From assembly GCA_009911175.1 (NCBI GenBank), contig QXWX01000113.1, forward strand, positions 1 to 19,600: DNA of 19,600 nucleotides, in the 5' to 3' direction. Each line of letters opens with the position of its first letter. The first letter of the stretch is position 1. Position numbers and translations under genes: made by a program. The notes under the pieces were generated by a model. That model did not search any database and had not been told where the DNA came from. It saw only the letters and a program-made list of their open reading frames with translations. The stretch comes from Lachnospiraceae bacterium. Its GTDB lineage: Bacteria > Bacillota_A > Clostridia > Lachnospirales > Lachnospiraceae. Below, piece after piece: positions 8,285 through 14,437 of the stretch.

Positions 8285-8468
8285 CCTATTATGCGCAGTA
8301 GTGCGGTTGTTATTATTTATCGCATATTCGCAATCCCAATTATTGCGTATCTGCAGTGGCACAGCGCATGTGGCGGCAAGCCACCCCATGCGCCATGCCC
8401 CACCATACGCAATGATCGACATTGCAATATGCGATTGTGGAAAACGCCGCAATACTGCGCATAACAGG
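8285..8468. repeat. Giant imperfect palindrome (~184 bp), candidate single-strand origin or oriT
   Basis: At least five nested arm pairs share one centre near 8377: 8285-8306 with 8447-8468 (20 of 22 match); 8321-8334 with 8421-8433; 8339-8350 with 8405-8416; a CGCATG/CATGCG pair; and the central tggc-ggcaa-gcca at 8371-8383. The whole stretch can fold into one long rod. It separates the small gene at 8479 from the initiator and has no convincing gene. In rolling-circle systems such structures serve lagging-strand initiation or nicking; the role here is inferred. Confidence 0.75.
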
Positions 8469-8478
8469 CGGATCAGTA

Positions 8479-8661
8479 TTATTTCTTTTTTCGAAAGGCA
8501 GGAGAGAAATAAAAGCCGTCAGATACAACTGCCTTGTAGCCTTTTTCTGTCGGTTTAGGCTTATCACGCAGATAGTCCAATGCATACCATCGGGCCATCT
8601 GCCTTTTATCCGTACTGATAACATAAGTCTCTCCGTTATCCTGCACAACTATATATAACAT
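8479..8661 (-). CDS. Small conserved-looking protein downstream of tcpA
   Basis: A protein of 60 aa with no recognised family. It reads MLYIVVQDNGETYVISTDKRQ and ends with a basic tail (FRKKK). I choose the ATG at 8661 because GGGGAAGG lies about 8 bases upstream. The tcpA stop codon ends one base before it (TAAGATG), so translation is probably coupled to TcpA. A start six codons earlier (8679) is possible. It is followed by the large palindrome. Confidence 0.65.
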   Translation of the reverse strand: MLYIVVQDNGETYVISTDKRQMARWYALDYLRDKPKPTEKGYKAVVSDGFYFSPAFRKKK

Positions 8662-8662
8662 C

Positions 8663-9994
8663 TTAGCGACCTTCCCCATATGGAGTCCCCCTATCCCTTA
8701 ATTCTTTAAATAACATTATGTAGTCGCTTGTTTTCTCCGGCATCTGCGGCGTCTCGATATACGCCAATCCGTCTGATTTAGGCGTAATTGCGTAACCTTT
8801 ACCGACTCCGCCTTTATAAGCGCCTGCAATGTCTTTTTTATAATATCCTGTTGCCTGGTGAAATGTTTCGTCTGACACCACAGCCCCCAAAATAATGCGA
8901 GTCTGGCATTGTTCTGTTATCGACTTAGGTAAATCCGTTGCATTTAATTTTTGCGCCGTAATCACGAGAGAAATACCTACGGCTCTGCCTTTCAGGGCTA
9001 ATTGTCCCAGTAACCGCTCAATTTCCGCTTTCTGTTTTTTGTCAGCCTCTCCCAGAGCCGCCAGAACCTCGTCAAAAATGAGTATTTCTCCTTTTAATCC
9101 AAGCGAAGTGAAATTTGCGTCTATATCCGCATTATCAGCCGCAAAATATTTTGAGTATCTTTCATTCATTTCCCTCACAATGTCTTTGAGCATTTGAATA
9201 ATCTCATCCGTTTCTACGGCTACTCCCACACCAATATGGCGGAATAATCTGCCAAGATCGGAATTTTTGGCATCTATTACATGTAACATGTGCTGACGCC
9301 TAAGTACCATCCCGCCCAGATAGCGTAAAAACTGGCTTTTTCCTGCGCCGGACGGGGCGATTAATAAAATGTGTAATGCTTCGCTGTTATAATTCCAAAT
9401 TATATTGTCATAGATCGGTATTGGTTCATAACTCACATCCGGCTTATAATCGCCTTTATATTCATTCGGTATACCTTTTCCTATTAGCATAATTCCGTCA
9501 TATCGTTTTGGCGGATTAGCAAATATATACCGGGCTTTACCATCGGACTCCTCATATTTAAGCATTGGTAAGCCTAAATACTCGGATAGTTTTCTGCCTA
9601 TCTCGGCAGAATCTTTAACTAACCCATTGAAATATAAGTCAATTATAGTTTTTCTGCCTTTTATCCCGTACATCCATTTGACGGAATGAATCAATAGGCC
9701 ATCTGTTTCTGATTTTAAAAATAATCTAGTAAAATTAATGATTTGCTTTCTTATTTTTAAAATCTTAACAGGTGAATATCTTGATAACAAAAAAATTAAT
9801 ATACTATAATTCAACAGTAAAAAGATACCTACAATAAGCATATCGTATAGTATCTCATTTAATTCTGGGATAGCTGTTACGCCGTCCCAGAAAATAAAAA
9901 TTGGTAAAATTATAAATAATAATGCTATAACTAATATACTTTGTTTGATGGCAGCTATTACACTGCCATCTGTCTTTAGTTTTAATTTATGCAT
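8663..9994 (-). CDS. tcpA: TcpA/FtsK-type DNA-translocating ATPase (coupling protein)
   Basis: A 443-aa membrane-anchored ATPase that probably brings the nicked element DNA to a conjugation channel. Two hydrophobic segments lie at about residues 16-36 (VIALLFIILPIFIF) and 50-70 (LIVGIFLLLNYSILIFLL). Walker A is APSGAGKS (213-220) and Walker B EILIFDE (303-309), with a later VITAQKLNATDLP block typical of FtsK/SpoIIIE-like proteins. The domain order and size fit the TcpA coupling proteins of Tn916- and pCW3-like systems and of mobilizable elements. A strong GAGGAGGT precedes the ATG, one base after the stop of the 153-aa gene. Plasmid- or phage-type packaging ATPases share this fold, but the neighbouring HUH protein and Int favour mobilization. 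Confidence 0.85.
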   Translation of the reverse strand: MHKLKLKTDGSVIAAIKQSILVIALLFIILPIFIFWDGVTAIPELNEILYDMLIVGIFLLLNYSILIFLLSRYSPVKILKIRKQIINFTRLFLKSETDGLLIHSVKWMYGIKGRKTIIDLYFNGLVKDSAEIGRKLSEYLGLPMLKYEESDGKARYIFANPPKRYDGIMLIGKGIPNEYKGDYKPDVSYEPIPIYDNIIWNYNSEALHILLIAPSGAGKSQFLRYLGGMVLRRQHMLHVIDAKNSDLGRLFRHIGVGVAVETDEIIQMLKDIVREMNERYSKYFAADNADIDANFTSLGLKGEILIFDEVLAALGEADKKQKAEIERLLGQLALKGRAVGISLVITAQKLNATDLPKSITEQCQTRIILGAVVSDETFHQATGYYKKDIAGAYKGGVGKGYAITPKSDGLAYIETPQMPEKTSDYIMLFKELRDRGTPYGEGR

Positions 9995-9995
9995 C

Positions 9996-10457
9996 CTATT
10001 TGACCTCCTCTAATTTTTTGATAAGTAGCTTTAGACCTGTAGCACTGTAACCCTGAAAATTTTTACCTACCATATTTGAGTTCATTGCGAGTTCATATTC
10101 AACAATCTTATATTTTTTGTTGATTGCATGAACCGGATCTAAAAATTGTTTATCCGTTTCATCATATATAGTACCTTGTCCATGCATTGCATCCATGATA
10201 CTTTTCCCGTATATAAATTCGATTTTTTGTGTGTGGTGATCTGTTGAAGGTTTACTTACCTTTTTAATAAACATTTCATCAGGTACACAAACATGACTGC
10301 TTATTGCAGACTGTAATTCAATCTGGGATAATAAATCTTTTATCCTAACATTCATGTAATCGATTTTTTTTACAGCATTCACGGTGCTTTCCCACTTCAT
10401 TGTTTCTGTAGCAGTTACACTATTTGCAATTGCTGAATCATTTACTATTTCTTTCAT
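9996..10457 (-). CDS. Hypothetical protein, first gene of the mobilization operon
   Basis: A protein of 153 aa with no signal or membrane segment. An N-terminal part containing KIDYMNVRIKDLLSQIELQS could be helical; the rest is mixed, including GKSIMDAMHGQGTIYDETD. I do not recognise a family. AAAGGA lies upstream of the ATG and a promoter lies at 10520-10549. The next gene, tcpA, starts two bases after its stop, so the two are co-translated. By position it may be an accessory mobilization or replication factor; this is only inference. Confidence 0.7.
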   Translation of the reverse strand: MKEIVNDSAIANSVTATETMKWESTVNAVKKIDYMNVRIKDLLSQIELQSAISSHVCVPDEMFIKKVSKPSTDHHTQKIEFIYGKSIMDAMHGQGTIYDETDKQFLDPVHAINKKYKIVEYELAMNSNMVGKNFQGYSATGLKLLIKKLEEVK

Positions 10458-10497
10458 AGCTTAAGTTCCTTTCTTAATATTTTATTATCTAAACCAT

Positions 10498-10549
10498 ATA
10501 GCGCTATCGGTATGCGCCTAGTATAGCAGACTTATATCAGTTTGAATGG
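10498..10549 (-). promoter_or_regulatory. Promoter with extended -10 and palindromic operator for the mobilization operon
   Basis: On the minus strand an extended -10, TGC TATACT, lies at 10528-10520, with a weak -35-like box near 10542-10549. Downstream of it is the perfect palindrome atagcgctat (10498-10507) inside a wider gcgc-tatcggtat-gcgc repeat (10501-10517), placed where a repressor would block the start of transcription. The likely regulator is the HTH protein encoded upstream. Confidence 0.6.
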
Positions 10550-10556
10550 ACACTAC

Positions 10557-10584
10557 ATGGGGGAAAATATAGCATTCCCCCCAT
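10557..10584. terminator. Hairpin between the HTH gene and the mobilization operon
   Basis: atgggggaa pairs with ttcccccat (one extra C in the second arm) around a loop of about 9 bases. It sits directly after the HTH gene. There is no long T run on the minus strand, so termination is uncertain; the GC stem could instead be regulatory. Confidence 0.4.
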
Positions 10585-10595
10585 ATTGTGAGAAA

Positions 10596-11033
10596 CTATC
10601 TTTTGAACCTACGATTGTAACGTTCTAAATGTTCGGTCTGCAGGATAACAAGCAATTTTTCGATTGTTACATTATCCATATTGCTACAGTTATTACGTAT
10701 ATAGCTATAAACACCCTCTTCTTTTATGCTTTTTAAGGTGTGTATATCTGTTACAATATCTCTAATTTCGTCATATGTAAGTGGTGGAAGATTTAATAAT
10801 TTGATAACTGTACTTGTGGAAAATTCTAATACCTCAAATAACTTTAGAATATCTTGAATATTACTCAATCCATTACCTGTTGATTCCCACCGTTGATAAG
10901 TTTTCTCTGATTTATCAAGCATCCGTGCAACTTCTGCTTGTTTTAAGTTCAAATTGTTACGGTGAGTATAAAGTTGTTCTTTTAATGCTTTTTGAATGTG
11001 GGAGCCTTTTGATTCTGTTGATAAATTTTTCAT
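10596..11033 (-). CDS. Xre/Cro-type HTH regulator of the inner element
   Basis: A 145-aa protein with an N-terminal helix-turn-helix: LNLKQAEVARMLDKSEKTYQRWES fits the Xre pattern, with Gln-Ala-Glu-Val-Ala as helix 2 and SEKTYQRWE as the recognition helix. The C-terminal part is helical and may dimerise; there is no peptidase domain for SOS cleavage. AGGAAAGGA precedes the ATG. It is the most upstream gene of the minus-strand block, and its own promoter contains a perfect 14-bp palindrome (11110-11123), so autoregulation is likely. It probably controls the replication, mobilization and excision genes. Confidence 0.82.
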   Translation of the reverse strand: MKNLSTESKGSHIQKALKEQLYTHRNNLNLKQAEVARMLDKSEKTYQRWESTGNGLSNIQDILKLFEVLEFSTSTVIKLLNLPPLTYDEIRDIVTDIHTLKSIKEEGVYSYIRNNCSNMDNVTIEKLLVILQTEHLERYNRRFKR

Positions 11034-11101
11034 ATGAGTATCCTTTCCTCATATGATGCGCACCATATTTTTCTCTTTTCTTTTCTCTGTAATAGTGATA
11101 T

Positions 11102-11129
11102 TTTATAAAAATTTCATGAAATTTAACAA
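11102..11129 (-). promoter_or_regulatory. Promoter of the HTH gene with a perfect palindrome in the spacer
   Basis: On the minus strand TTGTTA (11129-11124) and TATAAA (11107-11102) are 16 bases apart. The spacer contains the perfect palindrome aatttcatgaaatt (11110-11123), an obvious operator candidate. The -35 box lies only 8 bases from the -35 of a plus-strand promoter at 11138, so both could be controlled by one protein. Confidence 0.7.
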
Positions 11130-11137
11130 AAAATAAC

Positions 11138-11165
11138 TTGACACCTATTTTAGAAATGTTATTAT
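11138..11165 (+). promoter_or_regulatory. Promoter of the candidate small RNA
   Basis: Perfect -35 TTGACA (11138-11143), a 16-base spacer and -10 TATTAT (11160-11165). It is divergent from the HTH promoter. Confidence 0.7.
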
Positions 11166-11171
11166 TAATTT

Positions 11172-11387
11172 AGAGATGAACATAAGAGATGGCGATAGGT
11201 GCTAATTATTTTTCAGAAATGGGAAGGGGTATGGGGACAACGTCCCCAAGTATAAGTGAGGGGGCGTATGCCCCCGTAAGGTGAGATAAAAGTAGAGGGG
11301 AAGAAAAAAGAAAATTAATGGAAAATTGAAGATTGATAAGATAGAGAAAAGATAGGATTAAAAATATATCATAATCCTATCTTTTTT
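11172..11387 (+). ncRNA. Candidate structured small RNA (~215 nt)
   Basis: A transcript started by the TTGACA/TATTAT promoter would run to a strong intrinsic terminator at 11351-11387 without a convincing gene. It contains two perfect GC hairpins, ggggac-aac-gtcccc (11233-11247) and gggggc-gtat-gccccc (11260-11275), then a purine-rich stretch. Two very short frames exist (9 codons from the ATG at 11176 and 21 codons across the hairpins), but neither has a good ribosome site. It could be an antisense-type regulator, a replication-control RNA, or DNA hairpins of an origin. The type is inferred. Confidence 0.55.
11351..11387 (+). terminator. Intrinsic terminator
   Basis: A perfect 9-bp stem, gataggatt and aatcctatc, with a 13-base loop and six T after it. 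It ends the candidate small RNA and insulates the downstream cargo genes. Confidence 0.85.
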
Positions 11388-11494
11388 AATGAAGTTTTTT
11401 CGGTTCTTATATAACGTAAGTAAAGTTCACGAGTAAAATATCCTTCCCAAAAAGTAAATAAGAGGATAATTCCTAAAATGGTATTATCCCCTTA

Positions 11495-11701
11495 TTACTT
11501 TATATATTCTGTAAATTCTAATATCTCATTAGGAGTACATTCCAATATTTCGCACAATCTTTCTAATGTTGCAGTAGTAACGTGTTTATTATGCTTTAGA
11601 TTATAGACTGTTTTTGACTGTACATCATACTTTTTAATCAGTGTATATGTAGTGACACCTTTTTCTTTCATTGTTTTCCATAGAGGTTCATAAGATATCA
11701 T
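11495..11701 (-). CDS. Small Cro/CI-type HTH regulator
   Basis: A 68-aa protein that is almost only a DNA-binding domain: YTLIKKYDVQSKTVYNLKHN is the helix-turn-helix, followed by TATLERLCEILECTPNEIL, typical of small Xre-type repressors. AAGGTGGTG precedes the ATG. It is divergent from the lipoprotein gene and shares its promoter region, where a perfect 9-bp inverted repeat overlaps the -10 box, so it most likely represses the lipoprotein gene and perhaps itself. Confidence 0.82.
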   Translation of the reverse strand: MISYEPLWKTMKEKGVTTYTLIKKYDVQSKTVYNLKHNKHVTTATLERLCEILECTPNEILEFTEYIK

Positions 11702-11724
11702 ATCACACCACCTTCCTATTACTT

Positions 11725-11753
11725 ATTGTAAGTTTTTAAAATAGACTTGAATA
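11725..11753 (-). promoter_or_regulatory. Promoter of the small HTH gene
   Basis: Minus-strand TATTCA (11753-11748), a 17-base spacer and TACAAT (11730-11725). Its -35 overlaps the -35 of the divergent lipoprotein promoter, so one bound repressor could affect both. Confidence 0.5.
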
Positions 11754-11775
11754 TACCGATAAAAATCGGTATAAT
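11747..11775 (+). promoter_or_regulatory. Lipoprotein promoter 1 with palindromic operator
   Basis: TTGAAT (11747-11752), exactly 17 bases, then perfect TATAAT (11770-11775). The inverted repeat tataccgat-aaaa-atcggtata (11752-11773) fills the spacer and overlaps the -10. This is a strong promoter that a repressor at this site would block. Confidence 0.8.
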
Positions 11776-11802
11776 AAATACAAAAAATATAAATGTTAAA
11801 TA

Positions 11803-11830
11803 TTGACAATGCTTCGGGGGGGGGTAAACT
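11803..11830 (+). promoter_or_regulatory. Lipoprotein promoter 2 with a G9 tract in its spacer
   Basis: Perfect -35 TTGACA (11803-11808) and a -10-like TAAACT (11825-11830) are 16 bases apart, and nine of those bases are an unbroken run of G (11816-11824). Gain or loss of G would alter the spacer length, the known mechanism of promoter phase variation. The -10 match is only 4 of 6, and promoter 1 lies upstream, so its use is inferred. Confidence 0.5.
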
Positions 11831-11905
11831 GACAAATAGTAAAATTATTGCTATGAAAGAAAGCAAAGTAACTTAAGAAGTAAAAAGGAAGAGGAGATTC
11901 TACAG

Positions 11906-13138
11906 ATGAAAAATAGAATGATTTTAATAACGATTTTGGCGGCAACTATCATAAGCGGAGTTATTACAGGATGCGGTTCATCAAAAGATACAACAGCTAA
12001 AGCCGCATCAACCACAAAGACAGAGAAAAGTTCCGACACAGATAAGGCACAGACAGAGGAAAAGAAAATAAATGGCTTCGAGATTAACGTAACAGTAGAC
12101 AACGGCTGGGACAGCGATTCCACACCGGCAATCCTGCACGTAACATCTGACAAGGTAGACTTCTGCCACGCAATTACACCAGACGCAGAGGGCGGCAAGG
12201 GTTCTACCACTGTATCTCTGGCAAACGACACCTACACTGTTGAGTTCATCAGCCCGCTGAATCACGATGGTTCTGCATACGAGATTTTCGATATGGGCAC
12301 TGCGCAGGAAATCACTGTTGAATACGGCAAGGATATGGTAATCGACTGTGAAATGACACAGATTCCGGCTGACAAGGTGACTGACGAAATGATTCAGGAC
12401 ATCGTAAAGAAGACACAGGATGCCATTGCAAAGGGTGACGATACCCTGAAAGGCGACGCTGGACAGAACACGCTGGATAAGCTGGCAGAAAATGTTCAGA
12501 ACAGCCCGAATGCATCTGAGGAAACAAAGGATATGGCAGAGTCAGTAAAGACGGAAACCGAAGTAAAGGCACCAGAAGCAGAGAATCAGACAGAAAACAA
12601 GACGGAAAACAATGCTGTAGAGAACAATAACATTCAGAATAATGCTCAGAACAACAACGTTCAGGATAACAGCAATGCAGGCAACAATACTGTTCAGAAC
12701 AATAACGTACAGAATAACAATGTTCAGAACAATAACAACCAGAACAATACTAACACACAGGCTCCGGCACCGGTTGAGAAGCCAGTAGAAAAGCCGTCTG
12801 CACCGGTTGTAACAGAGCCGGAAGCTCCCGTTCACACACATTCTTGGGCAGACCATACAGTAACGACACAGGAGTGGGTTTCCAACATGGTAACAGTTCC
12901 AGATTATGAGACACAGACAACCTATGTTTGGGTATGTAACTGTGGTGCAGTTATGGATACTTCTATAAGAGAATCTCACGGAATGGCACATATTGAAGCT
13001 GGCGAGCCAGCTAATGGTCACACCGAAAGTCAGACTACTCAGGTTCAGGTTGGTTCTCATACGGAAGATCAGGGACATTATGAGAGCAAGACCACTGTAG
13101 ATTACAGATATTGCACAGGTTGTGGCGCAAAGCAGTAA
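11906..13138 (+). CDS. Surface lipoprotein with Asn/Gln-rich repeats and C-terminal Cys motifs (cargo)
   Basis: A 410-aa exported protein. The N-terminus is a lipoprotein signal: a basic MKNR, a hydrophobic stretch and the lipobox VITGC with Cys23 as the lipidated residue. A Ser/Thr/Lys-rich linker follows, then a probably beta-rich domain (ING to about residue 155, with FEINVTVDNGWD and TYTVEFISPL). A charged helical part comes next, then an Asn-rich repeat (residues 236-285) and a Pro-rich linker. The C-terminal domain contains His and Cys motifs (HTHSW, CNCG, CTGCG) that may bind a metal. I do not recognise a named family. GGAAGAGGAG precedes the ATG. It is on the opposite strand to the mobilization genes and ends in a strong terminator, so it forms a separate cargo unit under the adjacent HTH regulator. 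Confidence 0.85.
   Translation: MKNRMILITILAATIISGVITGCGSSKDTTAKAASTTKTEKSSDTDKAQTEEKKINGFEINVTVDNGWDSDSTPAILHVTSDKVDFCHAITPDAEGGKGSTTVSLANDTYTVEFISPLNHDGSAYEIFDMGTAQEITVEYGKDMVIDCEMTQIPADKVTDEMIQDIVKKTQDAIAKGDDTLKGDAGQNTLDKLAENVQNSPNASEETKDMAESVKTETEVKAPEAENQTENKTENNAVENNNIQNNAQNNNVQDNSNAGNNTVQNNNVQNNNVQNNNNQNNTNTQAPAPVEKPVEKPSAPVVTEPEAPVHTHSWADHTVTTQEWVSNMVTVPDYETQTTYVWVCNCGAVMDTSIRESHGMAHIEAGEPANGHTESQTTQVQVGSHTEDQGHYESKTTVDYRYCTGCGAKQ
12611..12760 (+). repeat. Degenerate short repeats coding an Asn/Gln-rich tract
   Basis: Repeated variants of gttcagaacaataac-like units encode NNNVQNN-type runs in the lipoprotein. The synonymous differences between units suggest an old expansion rather than a fresh slippage tract. 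Such low-complexity stretches usually act as wall-spanning stalks. Confidence 0.7.
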
Positions 13139-13157
13139 TAACGCATATCATAAGCAT

Positions 13158-13195
13158 AGACACCGACATCGAAAGATGTCGGTGTCTTTTTTTTG
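13158..13195 (+). terminator. Strong intrinsic terminator after the lipoprotein gene
   Basis: A perfect 13-bp stem (agacaccgacatc and gatgtcggtgtct) with a GAAA tetraloop and a T8 run, about 20 bases after the stop codon. Confidence 0.93.
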
Positions 13196-13211
13196 AGAAG
13201 AGGGAGATAAT

Positions 13212-13646
13212 ATGGAACGAAAACATTACGAAAAAAGATGCTGTATTTTCTGTGGGCGGGAACGGACTATCACAGTCATTGAAGATGACGGATATGACTA
13301 TTTGGGACATCATAGAGGCGCTTCGGAAAGTTATGAAGACGATGATGGATGCAACTGCAGTCTTGGACGATTAGTAGATAAAGTCGAAATCGTACCTATG
13401 TGTTTAAACTGTGCATTTTATGATAGTGGATATTGCACAAACAGAAAGAAAATCGAGGCCATATCGGATATGTTTGCAATCGGCGACAAAGTCCGAGTAA
13501 AAAAGACTGAACATAAATGTAAAGAATATCAGCTAAATATGAATATTTTTAAAAAGTTAAATGTCAAAGTCAATATAGAAAGGGGGCGTCATCCGCAGAA
13601 CTTGTGGCTGTCATTTGCGGCCATCTTCGCCAGTGGCATGATATAA
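13212..13646 (+). CDS. Cys-rich hypothetical protein, 144 aa
   Basis: It starts behind GAAGAGGGAG with an ATG at 13212, just after the lipoprotein terminator. The first 105 residues hold many cysteines (RCCIFCGRE, CNCSLG, MCLNCAFYDSGYC, HKC), a pattern of zinc-binding pairs in a cytoplasmic protein. It has a very acidic loop (ASESYEDDDG). The last ~30 residues (from about GRHPQ) change in character and may be read into non-coding sequence, so the natural C-terminus may have been altered. No family recognised. It may be read through from the lipoprotein promoter or from its own. Confidence 0.65.
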   Translation: MERKHYEKRCCIFCGRERTITVIEDDGYDYLGHHRGASESYEDDDGCNCSLGRLVDKVEIVPMCLNCAFYDSGYCTNRKKIEAISDMFAIGDKVRVKKTEHKCKEYQLNMNIFKKLNVKVNIERGRHPQNLWLSFAAIFASGMI

Positions 13647-13705
13647 AAGTATTTAAGACAGATATTTTTGCATTCTTTATGTACCATTCCTTCACCCCTG
13701 AAACA

Positions 13706-13756
13706 AAAATTTTGAGAGCAAATGTAAAACTCACATTTGCACTCGAGCAAAATTTT
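13706..13756. repeat. Nested inverted repeat
   Basis: The inner pair gcaaatgt (13718-13725) and acatttgc (13733-13740) has a 7-base loop. The outer pair aaaattttg (13706-13714) and caaaatttt (13748-13756) extends it with a small bulge. Confidence 0.65.
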
Positions 13757-13759
13757 TTG

Positions 13760-13783
13760 CCCCTATGCCCTCTCCCATAGGGG
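13760..13783. repeat. 8-bp hairpin
   Basis: cccctatg (13760-13767) and catagggg (13776-13783) around an 8-base loop, four bases beyond the previous repeat. A GC-rich hairpin beside an AT-rich stretch is common at nick sites. Confidence 0.55.
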
Positions 13784-13858
13784 GAATTTGTCTGTTGCAT
13801 ACTGTACATTCTATAACATAGCTTTAATCTATCAATAGGTGGAATGAAAGTAAAAGTC

Positions 13859-13975
13859 TTTCCTCTCCGGGCAGTATATCCTATATTACGGTATGTATCA
13901 AGGATGCTTCGCACCGTATAACGGCATGTCCTTGACACATTCCATAATATAGGATATAAGACGGTCAAGAGGAAA
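13859..13975. repeat. Large imperfect palindrome (~117 bp)
   Basis: The arms 13875-13907 and 13924-13958 match at almost every position (tatatcctatatta on one side, its complement on the other). The outer pair tttcctct (13859-13866) with agaggaaa (13968-13975) has the same centre near 13917. It is the second concentric palindrome of the inner element. Confidence 0.7.
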
Positions 13976-14066
13976 TGAGATAGTCTGCTGTTTTACAGCC
14001 TTCGACTACACAATATATTTTCTGGCAATTTCTTGGCTTTCCAATTTGCAAACTATTAATACAGGA

Positions 14067-14279
14067 TTATTCATCACCCATAAAATAAGAATATTTCTGT
14101 TCATCACATTTTATAATTTTATTTGTGTTCATTCCTGACAAAACACCACTTATTTGGTGCCTGTTAGCAAATGGACATTTTTTCTCCACTTCATCAAGAA
14201 CCTCTCTCGTTTTCTTGCGCAGAACAGATTCGATTTCTTTTCTTACCTCATATTTTTGTTCTTCTGTAAGGCTATTCAT
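14067..14279 (-). CDS. Small hypothetical protein, 70 aa
   Basis: A good GGGAGG ribosome site precedes the ATG at 14279, and a promoter lies at 14314-14341. The N-terminal half is charged and helical (EEQKYEVRKEIESVLRKK). The second half (FANRHQISGVLSGMNTN, then KIIKCDEQKYSYF) looks like a small winged-helix with a beta hairpin, so DNA binding is possible. I do not recognise the family. It stands alone on the minus strand near the right end of the element, next to the palindrome region, and could be an accessory protein for that site. Confidence 0.68.
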   Translation of the reverse strand: MNSLTEEQKYEVRKEIESVLRKKTREVLDEVEKKCPFANRHQISGVLSGMNTNKIIKCDEQKYSYFMGDE

Positions 14280-14313
14280 GCTATGTCCTCCCTTTAAAAG
14301 TTTTTATAGATAT

Positions 14314-14341
14314 ATGATAACAATTTTATCCTCTTTTTCAA
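14314..14341 (-). promoter_or_regulatory. Promoter of the 70-aa gene
   Basis: Minus-strand TTGAAA (14341-14336), 16 bases, TATCAT (14319-14314), then a short leader to the GGGAGG site. Confidence 0.5.
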
Positions 14342-14437
14342 AGTGATTTTCGAAGCTCACCTTTATTTTCGGCATATTACACAATAAATATCTATATTTT
14401 GGGAAACATGAACGCATGAGAATCTAGGATAAAATCG

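Larger units (their letters stand above)
13647..14066. other. Non-coding, inverted-repeat-rich region (candidate oriT or replication origin)
   Basis: About 420 bases without a convincing gene, lying between the Cys-rich gene and a small minus-strand gene. It holds three successive inverted repeats (13706-13756, 13760-13783, 13859-13975). This density resembles an origin of transfer or rolling-circle origin. An open minus-strand frame crossing it (13570-13968) runs through the palindromes and is not supported. Confidence 0.5.

Noticed and set aside
8255..8658. Several frames on both strands in the palindrome region
   Set aside because: They read through the giant inverted repeat and mirror one another as expected for a palindrome; no ribosome sites. 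Only 8479-8661 has coupling and a good site.
11816..11824. G9 tract as a simple sequencing artefact
   Set aside because: It cannot be excluded, but its exact fit between promoter boxes justified keeping it as a finding to be verified from reads.
12008..13313. Minus-strand frames opposite the lipoprotein
   Set aside because: Antisense shadows, Cys/Val-rich from the reverse of the Asn repeats; the plus-strand gene has signal peptide, ribosome site and terminator.
13570..13968. 132-aa minus-strand frame
   Set aside because: It crosses three inverted repeats, overlaps the end of the Cys-rich gene and has unnatural composition.
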